DNA from: an uncultured Corynebacterium sp.
GTDB taxonomy: Bacteria > Actinomycetota > Actinomycetes > Mycobacteriales > Mycobacteriaceae
Direction of reading: 5' to 3'
DNA length: 26,312 nucleotides
NCBI RefSeq assembly: GCF_946221105.1
Contig: NZ_CAMICL010000029.1
Span: forward strand, 1-26,312
Shown: positions 15,792 through 24,116 of the stretch, in pieces
How the letters are laid out: every line of letters begins with the position of its first letter
How positions within the stretch are numbered: the stretch's first letter is position 1
Position numbers and translations under genes: made by a program
Notes under the pieces: generated by a model
The model's input: only the letters and a program-made list of their open reading frames with translations
The model's database searches: none
Told to the model about the DNA's origin: nothing

Positions 15792-18068
15792 ATGACTGAC
15801 AAGCCGGTGAAGAGGACAGGCCCCTCCGTGCGCAGCATGTCTGCCCGGCTGGCGCGCTCACTGACGGGCAACAGCCGCTCGAAAACCAACCCGGTGCTCG
15901 ACCCGCTGCTGTCGCTCCACCGTAAGTTCCACCCTAAGGCGGATGCAGAACTTCTCGACCACGCGTACTCCACCGCGGAACGCCTCCACGAGGGCGTATT
16001 CCGGAAATCTGGGGACCCGTACATCACCCACCCGCTGGCGGTGGCGACCATCTGCGCCGAAATCGGCATGGACACCACCACGCTGGTGGCGGCGCTTTTA
16101 CACGACACGGTGGAGGACACCGACTACTCCCTGGACGACCTCACCCGGGACTTCGGGCCCGAGGTAGCCAAGCTTGTCAACGGCGTGACCAAGCTGGACA
16201 AGGTCGCGCTGGGTGCAGCAGCAGAGGCGGAGACGATCCGCAAAATGATCGTGGCCATGGCCGAAGACCCGCGCGTGCTGGTGATCAAGGTGGCCGACCG
16301 CCTGCACAACATGCGCACCATGCGCTTTTTGCCGCCGGAGAAGCAGGCGAAGAAGGCGCAGGAGACGCTCGACGTCATTGCCCCGTTGGCGCACCGCTTG
16401 GGCATGGCTAGCGTGAAGTGGGAACTGGAAGACCTCGCCTTTGCCATCCTGCAGCCGAAAAAGTACGAGGAGATCGTGCGCATGGTTGCGGACCACGCGC
16501 CGTCGCGCGACAGGGCACTGCGGGAGATCATCGACAGGCTGCAGCGTGAGCTTGCCTCCAACGGCATCACTGCCGAGGTGATGGGCCGGCCGAAGCACTA
16601 CTGGTCCATCTACCAGAAGATGTCCGTGCGGGGCCACGACTTCAACGAGATCTTCGATTTGGTGGGCATCCGCGTGTTGGTGGACACAGTCAACGACTGT
16701 TACGCCGCGATCGGCGTGGTGCACTCCCTGTACTCCGTGATGCCCGGCAGGTTCAAGGACTACATCTCCAACCCGCGTTTCGGTGTGTATCAGTCGCTGC
16801 ACACGACAGTGATGACGCAAACGGGCCGCCCGCTCGAGGTTCAGGTGCGAACCCACGAGATGCACTACAACGCTGAGTTCGGTGTTGCGGCGCACTGGCG
16901 CTACAAGGAGACGAAGGGTTCGCACAAGGGCGACCAGTCCGAGGTGGACCAGATGGCGTGGATGCGCCAGCTGCTGGACTGGCAGAAGGAGGCTGCGGAC
17001 CCGAACGAGTTCCTGGATTCGCTGCGCTACGACCTGACCAGCCAGCAGATTTTCGCCTTCACCCCGAAAGGTGACGTGGTGGACCTGCCCGCGGGGTCAA
17101 CGCCGGTGGACTTCGCGTACGCGGTGCACACCGAGGTTGGCCACCGCTGCATCGGCGCCAAGGTCAACGGCAAGCTGGTCACGCTGGAAACCGAGTTGAA
17201 GTCCGGCGACCGGGTGGAGATTTTCACCTCCAAGGACCAGAACGCCGGCCCGTCGCGCGATTGGCAGGACTTCGTTGTCTCCCCGCGCGCGAAGGCGAAG
17301 ATCCGCCAGTGGTTTGCCAAGGAACGCCGCGAGGAGCAGCTCGAGGCCGGCCGAGACGCGCTCGCCGCAGAAGTGCAGCGCGGCGGGCTGCCCATGCACC
17401 GTTTGTTCACCAACGAGTCCATGCGGCAGGTGGCCACGCGGCTGCACTACCAAGACGTGGACGCGCTGTACACCGCCATCGGTGCCGGCAACGTCTCATC
17501 CCAGCACGTCGCGCATCTGCTCATGGACATGTTCGGCGGCGACGACGACGCCGTCGATGCGCTCACCGCGCGCACGCCGATGTCGGCGTTGGTGCGCCCG
17601 CAGGCCAGCGGCGACGGCCCCGCGATCCTGGTGGAGGGCAGCCCGGATGTGATGGCGAAGCTGGCCAAGTGCTGCCAGCCTGTGCCCGGCGACGCCATCT
17701 TCGGTTTTGTCACCCGCGGCGGGGGAGTGTCGGTGCACCGCACGGATTGCACGAACGCCAACAAGCTCAAGGACGAGCCGGAGCGCCTGGTCGACGTTGA
17801 GTGGGCGAACCAGCGCTCGCACAAGAGCGCGTCGCGGGCAACCATCCAGCTGGAGGCGCTGGACCGCAATGGCCTGCTCACGGAGACTACCGGGGTGCTC
17901 TCGGAGGCGAAGCTGCCCATTCTGGCAATGTCGTCCCAGGCGGGCGACGACCGCATCGCCACGATCCGGTTGACCATCGAGGTCTCCGACATCAAGCAGC
18001 TCGGTTCCATCATGAACCAGATCCGCAACATTGAGGGCATCTTCGATGTCTATCGCGTGACTGCTTAA
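15792..18068 (+). CDS. rel: Bifunctional (p)ppGpp synthetase/hydrolase Rel
   Basis: Long RelA/SpoT homologue, 758 aa, the stringent-response enzyme. The N-terminal HD hydrolase is intact (H80 in YITHPLA; H104-D105 and E108-D109 in LLHDTVEDTD). The synthetase region carries GRPKHYWSIYQKM, DLVGIRVLVD, RFGVYQSLHTTV and EFGVAAHWRYKE. The TGS domain follows (IFAFTPKGDVVDLPAGSTPVDFAYAVH), then a zinc-finger-like block with CC and HRTDC (AKCCQPVPGDAIFGFV), and a C-terminal ACT domain. Having both active sites fits the single Rel of actinobacteria. ATG 15792 has GGAGG at 15781-15785. A possible weak promoter (TTGCGT at 15747, TAGTTC at 15768, 15-bp spacer) lies in the short gap after apt. Confidence 0.96.
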   Translation: MTDKPVKRTGPSVRSMSARLARSLTGNSRSKTNPVLDPLLSLHRKFHPKADAELLDHAYSTAERLHEGVFRKSGDPYITHPLAVATICAEIGMDTTTLVAALLHDTVEDTDYSLDDLTRDFGPEVAKLVNGVTKLDKVALGAAAEAETIRKMIVAMAEDPRVLVIKVADRLHNMRTMRFLPPEKQAKKAQETLDVIAPLAHRLGMASVKWELEDLAFAILQPKKYEEIVRMVADHAPSRDRALREIIDRLQRELASNGITAEVMGRPKHYWSIYQKMSVRGHDFNEIFDLVGIRVLVDTVNDCYAAIGVVHSLYSVMPGRFKDYISNPRFGVYQSLHTTVMTQTGRPLEVQVRTHEMHYNAEFGVAAHWRYKETKGSHKGDQSEVDQMAWMRQLLDWQKEAADPNEFLDSLRYDLTSQQIFAFTPKGDVVDLPAGSTPVDFAYAVHTEVGHRCIGAKVNGKLVTLETELKSGDRVEIFTSKDQNAGPSRDWQDFVVSPRAKAKIRQWFAKERREEQLEAGRDALAAEVQRGGLPMHRLFTNESMRQVATRLHYQDVDALYTAIGAGNVSSQHVAHLLMDMFGGDDDAVDALTARTPMSALVRPQASGDGPAILVEGSPDVMAKLAKCCQPVPGDAIFGFVTRGGGVSVHRTDCTNANKLKDEPERLVDVEWANQRSHKSASRATIQLEALDRNGLLTETTGVLSEAKLPILAMSSQAGDDRIATIRLTIEVSDIKQLGSIMNQIRNIEGIFDVYRVTA

Positions 18069-18093
18069 CGACGGCCAAAGGTCGCCCACGCCC

Positions 18094-18111
18094 AAACCTG
18101 CCTCCAGGTTT
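18094..18111 (+). terminator. Possible terminator after rel
   Basis: AAACCTG-CCTC-CAGGTTT forms a perfect 7-bp hairpin 26 bases after the rel stop. Only three T's follow, so termination may be weak or Rho-aided. Confidence 0.4.
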
Positions 18112-18247
18112 CCAGCAGGTGAATTGTTGGTGCACGCGAGGTTATTTCCCCAGCAAAAGTGAGAGCAGTCTGGGTGGTTGCCCTGCGGGAACGCCGGAAA
18201 AGAGATACAAGGAAAGGACACTGTCCCCCGAATTCGAGGAGTTCCCC

Positions 18248-20392
18248 GTGTTTGATTTCCGCCGCGCTGGCGCGCTGATCGCCGCAACCACCACGACCGC
18301 CGTCGTGCTCACCGCAGCACCGTTCGTTGCAGCCGCTGAGGCTGACCAGGTGACCATCAACGTTGCCAACATCACCGACTTCCACGGTCGCCTTGAGTAC
18401 AACGAGCGAAACAAGGAGATGGGTGCCGCCAACGTCGCCGGCATCATGAACTACATCCGCTCCAAGAACCCGAACACCATTGTCACCAACTCCGGCGACA
18501 ACCAGGGCGGCTCCGCGTTTATCTCCGCGATCTCCGACGACAAGTACACCATGGACTTCGTCAACGCCATCGGCACCGACGGCACCGCCGTGGGCAACCA
18601 CGAGTTCGACAAGGGCTACCAGGACCTGATCGAGCGCATCGTCCCGGGCACCAACAACAAGCAGATCGGCGCGAACATCTTCAAGGAGGACGGCACCCGC
18701 GAGGTCAAGCCGTACATCATCGTCGAGCGCGATGGCGTCAAGATCGCGCTGGTGGGCACCACCTCCAACCTGACAGTAGCCAAGTCCAACCCGGAAAATG
18801 TCAAGGGGCTGGACATCAGGGACTCCGCGCTGCAGGTCAACGAGGAAGCCAAGAAGATCAAGGACAATGGCGAGGCAGACGTCGTCATCGCGTTAATCCA
18901 CGATCCGGCCAAGGAAGCCTCCGAGAAGCTCGACAAGGACTACGTGGACTTCGTCTTCGGCGGCGACTCCCACATCCAGGACATGAACGTGGACGCGGAT
19001 GTTCCGTACTTCCAGTCCTACGAGTACGGCAAGATCGTCACTGATCTGACGTTCACCTTCGACAAACAGACGAAGGACATCGTCTCCCACTCCGCGGAGC
19101 AGTACGACATCACCGACTTGGAGAAGCTCGGTATCACTCCGGACGAGGAGGTCGAGGCTCTTGTCGCGGAAGCCAAGGCCGAGGCTGACAAGCTCGGCGA
19201 GAAGGTCGTGGCCGAGGTTGGCGCTACCTTCAAGCGCGGCTCCAATCCGGGTGACAAGCCTGGCACCAACCGCGGCACAGAGTCCACTGCCAACAACATG
19301 ATCGCCGAATCCGCGCTGATCGCCCTGGAGAAGTTCCTTGAGGAGGACCTCGACCTCGGCGTGATGAACGCGGGCGGTGTCCGCGACGACCTCGCGGAAG
19401 GCGAAGTGACCTACAAGGAGGCCTTCAGCGTCCAGCCGTTCAGCAACAGCATCGATGTTGCAACGATGACCGGTGAAGCCATCAAGCAGGCCCTTGAGAA
19501 CCAGTGGCAGACTGACGAGCAGGCCGAGCAGTCAGGCCGCCCGCGCCTGGACATGGGCCTGTCCGACAACGTCTCCTACACCTACAACCCGGACGCCCCG
19601 CGCGGTGAGAAGATCACCTCTATCTCCATCGACGGCAAGCCGATGGAGATGGACAAGAAGTACCGCGTGGCAGCATCTTCCTTCCTCTTTGACGGCGGTG
19701 ACGACTTCATCGCCTCGGATAAGGTGACCGAGCGCAACACCGTGGGCTACAACGACCTGCAGGCGTTCGTTGACTACCTCGAGTCCGGCGCTGCCAAGAT
19801 CCGCACGGGCCAGAAGGACGTCGGCGTTGTGCTCCCGGAGGGTGGCCTGAAGGCTGGCCAGAAGAACACCATCGAGCTGACCTCCCTGAGCTACTCCTCC
19901 GAGGGTGAGCCGATGGCGAAGACCGCTTCCGTCAAGCTGGCCGAGGCAACCGCCGAGGCCGAGGTGGACAACGAGGTCACCGACGCCGACAAGGGCTTCG
20001 GCGAGCAGGGGCGCGCAAAGGTCGAGCTCGAGATTCCGGCCGACGTGTCCGGCGAGCAGACCCTGGAGATCACCACCGACAAAGGCACCAAGGTGTCCCT
20101 GCCGGTGACCGTGGCTGAGGCCGAGAAGCCGGCACCGACCCCGGAAGAGAAGCCGACCCCGGAAGAGAAGCCGACCCCGGAAGAGAAGCCGACCCCGGAA
20201 AAGAAGCCGACCCCGGAAAAGAAGCCGACCCCGGAAGAGCAGCCGGCTGATGAGAAGGGCTCCTCCGAAGCACCGATCGGCGTCATCATCGGCATCTTCG
20301 CGGCTGTCCTTGCTCTGGTTCTCCCGCTCGCGATGGCGTTCCCGATTGACTCCGTGCTTGGCCCGATCGCGCTGCTGAACAACAACAAGTAG
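18248..20392 (+). CDS. Secreted, membrane-anchored 5'-nucleotidase / metallophosphatase (UshA-like)
   Basis: A 714-aa exported enzyme that would strip phosphate from nucleotides outside the membrane. It has a signal peptide (about 1-31, ending AAAEA), a calcineurin-like phosphatase domain with D44 and H46 (NITDFHGRLE), GDN at 83-85, G116-NHE-119, VIALIHDP and FGGDSH, then the 5'-nucleotidase C-terminal domain with NAGGVRDDL and a YTYNPDAPRGEKI segment. After an Ig-like stretch comes a TPEEKP repeat spacer and a C-terminal membrane helix (IGVIIGIFAAVLALVLPLAMAF) with a short tail ending NNNK. No LPxTG motif is seen. GTG 18248 is chosen because GAGGAG at 18236-18241 is six bases away and the signal peptide then starts correctly. 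It stands alone, with a 179-base gap before it in which I see no clear promoter. Confidence 0.94.
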   Translation: MFDFRRAGALIAATTTTAVVLTAAPFVAAAEADQVTINVANITDFHGRLEYNERNKEMGAANVAGIMNYIRSKNPNTIVTNSGDNQGGSAFISAISDDKYTMDFVNAIGTDGTAVGNHEFDKGYQDLIERIVPGTNNKQIGANIFKEDGTREVKPYIIVERDGVKIALVGTTSNLTVAKSNPENVKGLDIRDSALQVNEEAKKIKDNGEADVVIALIHDPAKEASEKLDKDYVDFVFGGDSHIQDMNVDADVPYFQSYEYGKIVTDLTFTFDKQTKDIVSHSAEQYDITDLEKLGITPDEEVEALVAEAKAEADKLGEKVVAEVGATFKRGSNPGDKPGTNRGTESTANNMIAESALIALEKFLEEDLDLGVMNAGGVRDDLAEGEVTYKEAFSVQPFSNSIDVATMTGEAIKQALENQWQTDEQAEQSGRPRLDMGLSDNVSYTYNPDAPRGEKITSISIDGKPMEMDKKYRVAASSFLFDGGDDFIASDKVTERNTVGYNDLQAFVDYLESGAAKIRTGQKDVGVVLPEGGLKAGQKNTIELTSLSYSSEGEPMAKTASVKLAEATAEAEVDNEVTDADKGFGEQGRAKVELEIPADVSGEQTLEITTDKGTKVSLPVTVAEAEKPAPTPEEKPTPEEKPTPEEKPTPEKKPTPEKKPTPEEQPADEKGSSEAPIGVIIGIFAAVLALVLPLAMAFPIDSVLGPIALLNNNK
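20135..20242 (+). repeat. Six 18-bp tandem repeats coding TPEEKP-type hexapeptides
   Basis: Six head-to-tail copies of an 18-base unit (CCGACCCCGGAAGAGAAG and variants), in frame in the nucleotidase gene. Copies 1-3 are identical; copies 4-5 share one A/G change (E to K); copy 6 ends CAG. It encodes a Pro/Glu/Lys spacer ahead of the membrane helix, probably to carry the enzyme through the cell wall. Near identity of copies suggests recent slippage. Confidence 0.95.
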
Positions 20393-20430
20393 GACGGGCA
20401 CGAACCTGATCTGATTCGCTGCACGCGACA

Positions 20431-20466
20431 ACGCCGCCGTTTCCTCGCAAGGGGGAGCGGCGGCGT
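20431..20466 (+). terminator. Likely terminator after the 5'-nucleotidase gene
   Basis: ACGCCGCCG (20431-20439) pairs with CGGCGGCGT (20458-20466), and the loop can extend the stem with wobble pairs. It lies 38 bases after the stop codon. The T-run is short (TCGTT), so efficiency is uncertain. Confidence 0.55.
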
Positions 20467-20499
20467 CGTTGGTGCGGTCGTCGGGCTGGAACGAAAAAG

Positions 20500-20565
20500 A
20501 ACCGGCTACCTAGTGCCGGTTACCAACGGAAATTTTCGCTGGTAGCCGGTAGTAGGTAGCCGGTT
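20500..20565 (-). terminator. 66-bp compound palindrome; terminator for the minus-strand small gene
   Basis: Bases 20500-20532 fold onto 20533-20565 with only two true mismatches and three G-T pairs; the outer 13 bp are perfect. Read on the minus strand the hairpin is followed at once by TCTTTTTCG, so it looks like the intrinsic terminator of the gene ending at 20631. It is far longer than a terminator needs to be and contains four copies of the decamer ACCGGCTACC or its complement, one imperfect, so it may also be a repeat element. Confidence 0.65.
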
Positions 20566-20630
20566 GTGCTTTGCGCAGCGGTGCGAGTGTGCGCAGCGGC
20601 GAGAGTGTTCGCCGTGCGGGTGCGCGGCGC

Positions 20631-20930
20631 CTAGCGCGCGAACTTAGACGCGACGGAAAGCACCTGGGTGAGCATGCCGATGATCGCGGTGACCACGGCG
20701 ATCCAGCTCTTCAGCTCCTCCGGGCTCATGTCCTCGATGGAGGAACCCTCTTCATTCGAGGAGGACAGGCTGTCCTTGATGGTCTTCTTGTCGGAGTCCT
20801 TGTCGCCGGAGTCCTTGGATTTGCTCTCGGCGGTGTCGTTGACCGTCGGAGCCGCGTCGGCGACTGCGGCGCCGGAGACCATCACGGCGGTGGCGGTTGC
20901 GGCCGCTGCAAGGCTAGTGCGAAGCTTCAT
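20631..20930 (-). CDS. Small secreted acidic protein of unknown function
   Basis: A 99-aa protein I do not recognise. It has a clear Sec signal peptide (MKLRTSLAAAATATAVMVSG…) with a likely cut after ADA at about residue 26. The mature part, about 73 aa, begins with a Ser/Lys/Asp-rich low-complexity stretch, then EDMSPEELKSWI leads into one long hydrophobic or amphipathic helix (WIAVVTAIIGMLTQVLSVASKF). GAGGAA lies six bases upstream of the ATG, and a strong hairpin with a T-tract lies downstream, so it is a stand-alone expressed unit. Size, export and a single helix recall the small channel-forming or mycomembrane peptides of corynebacteria, but I see no match to PorA/PorH, and that role is only a guess. 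Confidence 0.8.
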   Translation of the reverse strand: MKLRTSLAAAATATAVMVSGAAVADAAPTVNDTAESKSKDSGDKDSDKKTIKDSLSSSNEEGSSIEDMSPEELKSWIAVVTAIIGMLTQVLSVASKFAR

Positions 20931-21010
20931 CGAATATTCCTCACTTCAAAAAGGTGTGTGCTTCTCGGAATGCTATCGGGTGCGTTGCAACTGCGCTACC
21001 TAGGACAGCA

Positions 21011-21058
21011 AGCTCTGAGGCAATTCCTAGAGCTACGTCGCTTCAGCGGGCTGAAGCG
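21011..21058 (-). terminator. Two hairpins downstream of the cyclophilin gene
   Basis: A perfect 8-bp hairpin (CGCTTCAG 21039-21046 with CTGAAGCG 21051-21058) lies 13 bases past the cyclophilin stop. A second, bulged hairpin (AGCTCT 21011-21016 with AGAGCT 21029-21034, plus AGG/CCT) follows. There is no T-tract. They probably end cyclophilin transcription or mark the upstream region of the small secreted gene. Confidence 0.35.
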
Positions 21059-21071
21059 TTACTGAACGCGG

Positions 21072-22031
21072 CTACTTCACGGACGCCTTCTTGATGCGGA
21101 CTTCCTCGGCGGGTGCGCCGCCCTGCTCGCCACCTTCGACGCCAGCCTCGGCGATCTTGTCCAGGGTGGCAAGGCCCTCGTCGTCGATCTGGCCGAAGTA
21201 GGTGTACAGCGGCGGCAGCACGGAGTCGCCGTAGTTGAGGAAGAACTGGGAGCCGTTGGTGTCAACACCGGCGTTTGCCATAGCGATGGTGCCGCGGTCG
21301 TAACGCTGCGGCTGGCTGTTCTGCTGCAGCATCATCGTCTTGGCCTGCATCATCTCTTCCTCGGACGCACCTTCTGGGATGCCCGCCTCAGACAGGTCGA
21401 TGCCCTCGAGCGCCTGGTCGGTGGGCAGCTCGTTGGCGAACTGGAAGCCCGGGCCGCCGGCGCCGGTGCCGGCACGGTCGCCGCACTGCAGCACCTTCAG
21501 GCCGTCGCCGGTGGTCAGGCGGTGGCAGACGGTGTCGTTGTAGAAGCCTTCCTCGGCGAGGTACTCGATGGTGTTGACGGTGCAGGGGGAGGCCGCGCGG
21601 TCCAGCTCCATGCCGATTGGGCCCTGGTTGGTGTCAAGCTCGACGGTGAGGGTGCCCTCGGTGGACACGCCGTCGGTCTTCGGGGTGCCGACGCCGTCGC
21701 CGCCCTGCTCCTGGGCTTCGTTGTAGGTGCAGTTCACAGTCGGCGGCAGCGCCTGCTCGCGCTTCGTGGCGATCGGTTCGAACTTCGACGCGTCGAACGG
21801 CTCCTGCTCCTCGGTGGTGGCCTCGGAAGCGGCGGTGGTCTCGCTGGCGGCGAGGTCCTCGTCGCTGTCGTTGTTGGCCGCGAAGTAGATGCCGCCGCCG
21901 ATCAGCGCGATCACGGCCGCGGAGATAGCCGCCACCGACCACGGGCGGGACTTCTCCTTGCGGTCGCGCGAATCCAGCTCGCTTTTCAGGTGGGACAGGG
22001 CTTCTTTGCCGCGCTGTTCGTTCGATGCCAC
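21072..22031 (-). CDS. Membrane-anchored cyclophilin-type peptidyl-prolyl isomerase
   Basis: A 319-aa protein with a short basic cytoplasmic start, one membrane helix (about 31-52), an acidic Ala/Thr/Glu linker, and an extracytoplasmic cyclophilin domain (about 125-319) that would help exported proteins fold. Cyclophilin marks: LDTNQGPIGMELDRAASPCTVNTIEYLAEEGFYNDTVCHRL, GGPGFQFANEL, RGTIAMANAGVDTNGSQFFLNYGD and YTYFGQIDDEGLATLDKI. The catalytic Arg in CHRL is present. I start it at GTG 22031, giving MASNEQRGKEAL, as in other mycolata members; a GAGG lies 11 bases upstream. The open frame extends far further back but only across the divergent hydrolase gene. It corresponds to M. tuberculosis ppiB (Rv2582) by position. 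Confidence 0.92.
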   Translation of the reverse strand: MASNEQRGKEALSHLKSELDSRDRKEKSRPWSVAAISAAVIALIGGGIYFAANNDSDEDLAASETTAASEATTEEQEPFDASKFEPIATKREQALPPTVNCTYNEAQEQGGDGVGTPKTDGVSTEGTLTVELDTNQGPIGMELDRAASPCTVNTIEYLAEEGFYNDTVCHRLTTGDGLKVLQCGDRAGTGAGGPGFQFANELPTDQALEGIDLSEAGIPEGASEEEMMQAKTMMLQQNSQPQRYDRGTIAMANAGVDTNGSQFFLNYGDSVLPPLYTYFGQIDDEGLATLDKIAEAGVEGGEQGGAPAEEVRIKKASVK

Positions 22032-22123
22032 TGGGGTATACACCTCGCCAATTTGTCGGGATGGGCGGAGCAGACGTCGATAAGCATCCGCCCTTGAACG
22101 GCTAGAAAGCCTATCAGCACCGA

Positions 22124-22129
22124 TATAGT
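22124..22129 (+). promoter_or_regulatory. -10 box giving a leaderless glyoxalase II-like mRNA
   Basis: TATAGT ends exactly 7 bases before ATG 22137 and there is no Shine-Dalgarno sequence, so transcription should start at or next to the A of the ATG. No clear -35 is seen. Confidence 0.6.
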
Positions 22130-22136
22130 GGCCAGC

Positions 22137-22772
22137 ATGAGAATCGCCGGTTTCGCCGCAGGACCTTTTCAAACCAACTGCTACGTCGTTTCCAACGGGA
22201 ATCGCGCGTTTGTGATCGACCCGGGGATGGGCGCGCACGAGGCGGTGAGCCAGCTGGTGCAGGAACAGGGGCTGACCGTCGAGGCGGTGGTGCTCACGCA
22301 CGGCCACATCGACCACATCCGCGACGCCGCGGCGTTCGGGGTGGAGACGTTCATCCACCCCGCCGATGCGTTCATGCTGCTGCGGGGCGAGGGGGTCAGC
22401 GAGCAAGCACGCCAGCTTTACGACGCCTCCGCCATGCCCCCGATCGACAACCCCACGCACATCGAAGACGGTCAGACGCTGACAGTCGCGGGCGTGGAGC
22501 TGCGCGTCGTGCACGCCCCGGGGCACTCGCCGGGCTGCGTGATGCTCGTTGCCGACGAGGTGGTGTTCTCCGGCGACGTGCTGTTTCGCGGATCCATCGG
22601 CCGCACGGACCTGCCGGACTCCGACCCGGAACAGATGCGCGAGTCCCTGCGGGGTCCGGTGTGGGAGCTCGACGACGAGCTGCAGGTGCTGCCCGGCCAC
22701 GGCCCCGCCACGACGGTGGCGCAGGAGCGCGCAACCAACCCGTACCTGCGCCAGGCCAACGCGGACCGCTAA
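22137..22772 (+). CDS. Glyoxalase II-like metallo-beta-lactamase-fold hydrolase
   Basis: A 211-aa MBL-fold hydrolase. The metal motif is THGHIDH with H55, H57, D59 and H60; further ligands are in HAPGHSPGC and FSGDVLFRGSIGRTDLP, the latter typical of glyoxalase II/YcbL-like proteins, and a last His in LPGHGPATT. It probably cleaves a thioester such as a lactoyl-thiol, with mycothiol or another thiol as carrier in this group, but the substrate is not visible. ATG 22137 is preferred over the in-frame GTG at 22128 because the -10 box overlaps that GTG. It is divergent from the cyclophilin gene and lies 48 bases before hisS, as in M. tuberculosis (Rv2581c-hisS). Confidence 0.92.
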   Translation: MRIAGFAAGPFQTNCYVVSNGNRAFVIDPGMGAHEAVSQLVQEQGLTVEAVVLTHGHIDHIRDAAAFGVETFIHPADAFMLLRGEGVSEQARQLYDASAMPPIDNPTHIEDGQTLTVAGVELRVVHAPGHSPGCVMLVADEVVFSGDVLFRGSIGRTDLPDSDPEQMRESLRGPVWELDDELQVLPGHGPATTVAQERATNPYLRQANADR

Positions 22773-22806
22773 ACGGGCACTCGCCCCGGACGTCGGTGGG
22801 CTGCAC

Positions 22807-22812
22807 TAGACT
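22807..22812 (+). promoter_or_regulatory. -10 box giving a leaderless hisS mRNA
   Basis: TAGACT ends 8 bases before the GTG at 22821. No Shine-Dalgarno sequence precedes that start. This fits a leaderless transcript starting at the GTG. Confidence 0.5.
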
Positions 22813-22820
22813 TGCCCGGT

Positions 22821-24113
22821 GTGAGCGAGAACAAGAACGATCAGTTTCAGAAGCTTTCCGCCCCGAAGGGCGTGCCGGACTACGCGCCGCCGCAATCGGC
22901 GGCGTTTATCCATGTGCGCGACGAGTTTGCCCGCCAGGCGCGCATCGCCGGTTACCAGCACATCGAGCTGCCGGTGTTCGAGGACACGACGCTGTTCGCC
23001 CGCGGCGTGGGCGAGTCCACCGACGTGGTGAGCAAGGAGATGTACACCTTCGAAGACCGCGGCGGCCGCTCCGTCACGCTGCGCCCGGAGGGCACCGCCG
23101 GTGTGATGCGCGCGTTCATCGAGCACAACATGGACCGCGGCTACCTGCCGGTGAAGCTGAACTACTACGGCCCGTTCTTCCGCTATGAGCGCCCCCAAGC
23201 CGGCCGCTACCGCCAGCTGCAGCAGGTGGGCGTGGAGGCCATCGGCATGGACGATCCGCTGCTGGACGCCGAGGTGATCGCGCTGGCGGACCGCAGCTAC
23301 CGTGCAATTGGCCTGAGCGGGTTCCGCCTGGAGCTGACCAGCCTGGGCGACAAGAACTGCCGTCCGGCCTACCGCGAGAAGCTGCAGCAGTTCCTCTTCG
23401 ACCTGCCGTTGGACGAGGAAACTCGACACCGCGCAGAAATCAACCCGTTGCGCGTGCTGGACGACAAGCGCGAAGAGGTCCGGGAGATGACCGCGGATGC
23501 TCCGCTGATGCTGGACCACCTCTGCGACGAGTGCCGCGCCCACTTCGAGGCCGTCACCGCGGCGCTGGACAGCTTCGGCGTTCCGTACGTGATCAACCCC
23601 CGCATGGTGCGCGGGCTGGACTACTACACCAAGACCACCTTCGAGTTCGTCCACGACGGCCTGGGCGCGCAGTCCGGCATCGGCGGCGGCGGCCGCTACG
23701 ACGGCCTGATGGCCCAGATCGGCGGCCCGGACCTGTCCGGCATCGGCTACGGCCTCGGCGTGGACCGCGCCGTGCTCGCGCTCGAGGCGGAGGGTGTCGA
23801 GCTGGAGGAGGCGGCCCACCGTGTGGACGTCTTCGGCATCGCAATCGGCGACGAAGCCCGCGTGAAGATGAGCAAACTTATCGACGAGCTCCGCGCCGCC
23901 GGCGTCTCCGCCGACATGTCCTACGGGCAGCGCGGGCTGAAGGGCTCGATGAAGGGCGCCGACCGCGCCGGCGCGAAGTTTGCGCTCGTGCTCGGTGAGC
24001 GCGAGCTGGAGGCCGGTGAGGTTGCGGTGAAGAACCTCGCGGAGCACTCGCAGGAGTCCGTGGCGCTCACGGTGGAGACGGTGACCCAGGCGGTCACCGC
24101 CGCGGGAGCCTAA
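22821..24113 (+). CDS. hisS: Histidyl-tRNA synthetase
   Basis: Class II synthetase, 430 aa, charging tRNA-His. Motifs: LSAPKGVPDYAPP at the start, motif 1 region YQHIELPVFEDTTLF, LRPEGTAGVMRAFIEH, motif 2 in PVKLNYYGPFFRYERPQAGRYRQLQQVGVEAIG, the histidine-binding RGLDYYTKTTFEFV, motif 3 in GIGYGLGVDRAVLALE, and a C-terminal anticodon-binding domain. I start it at GTG 22821 rather than the in-frame TTG at 22812, because TAGACT at 22807-22812 looks like the -10 box. It ends three bases from the convergent serine dehydratase stop, with no visible terminator between them. Confidence 0.97.
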   Translation: MSENKNDQFQKLSAPKGVPDYAPPQSAAFIHVRDEFARQARIAGYQHIELPVFEDTTLFARGVGESTDVVSKEMYTFEDRGGRSVTLRPEGTAGVMRAFIEHNMDRGYLPVKLNYYGPFFRYERPQAGRYRQLQQVGVEAIGMDDPLLDAEVIALADRSYRAIGLSGFRLELTSLGDKNCRPAYREKLQQFLFDLPLDEETRHRAEINPLRVLDDKREEVREMTADAPLMLDHLCDECRAHFEAVTAALDSFGVPYVINPRMVRGLDYYTKTTFEFVHDGLGAQSGIGGGGRYDGLMAQIGGPDLSGIGYGLGVDRAVLALEAEGVELEEAAHRVDVFGIAIGDEARVKMSKLIDELRAAGVSADMSYGQRGLKGSMKGADRAGAKFALVLGERELEAGEVAVKNLAEHSQESVALTVETVTQAVTAAGA

Positions 24114-24116
24114 GTT

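Noticed and set aside
18069..18247. A promoter for the 5'-nucleotidase gene, or a small gene in the gap
   Set aside because: TTGTTG (18124) and TTGCCC (18178) could be -35 boxes, but spacing to any TAnnnT-like box is wrong. No short reading frame has a ribosome site.
20135..20242. CRISPR-like array at the 18-bp repeats
   Set aside because: The units are head to tail without spacers and are in frame within a gene, so they are a coding tandem repeat.
22032..22700. N-terminal extension of the cyclophilin gene across the divergent hydrolase gene
   Set aside because: The extended part is antisense to a metallo-hydrolase with all metal ligands, and the conserved cyclophilin-anchor N-terminus starts at 22031.
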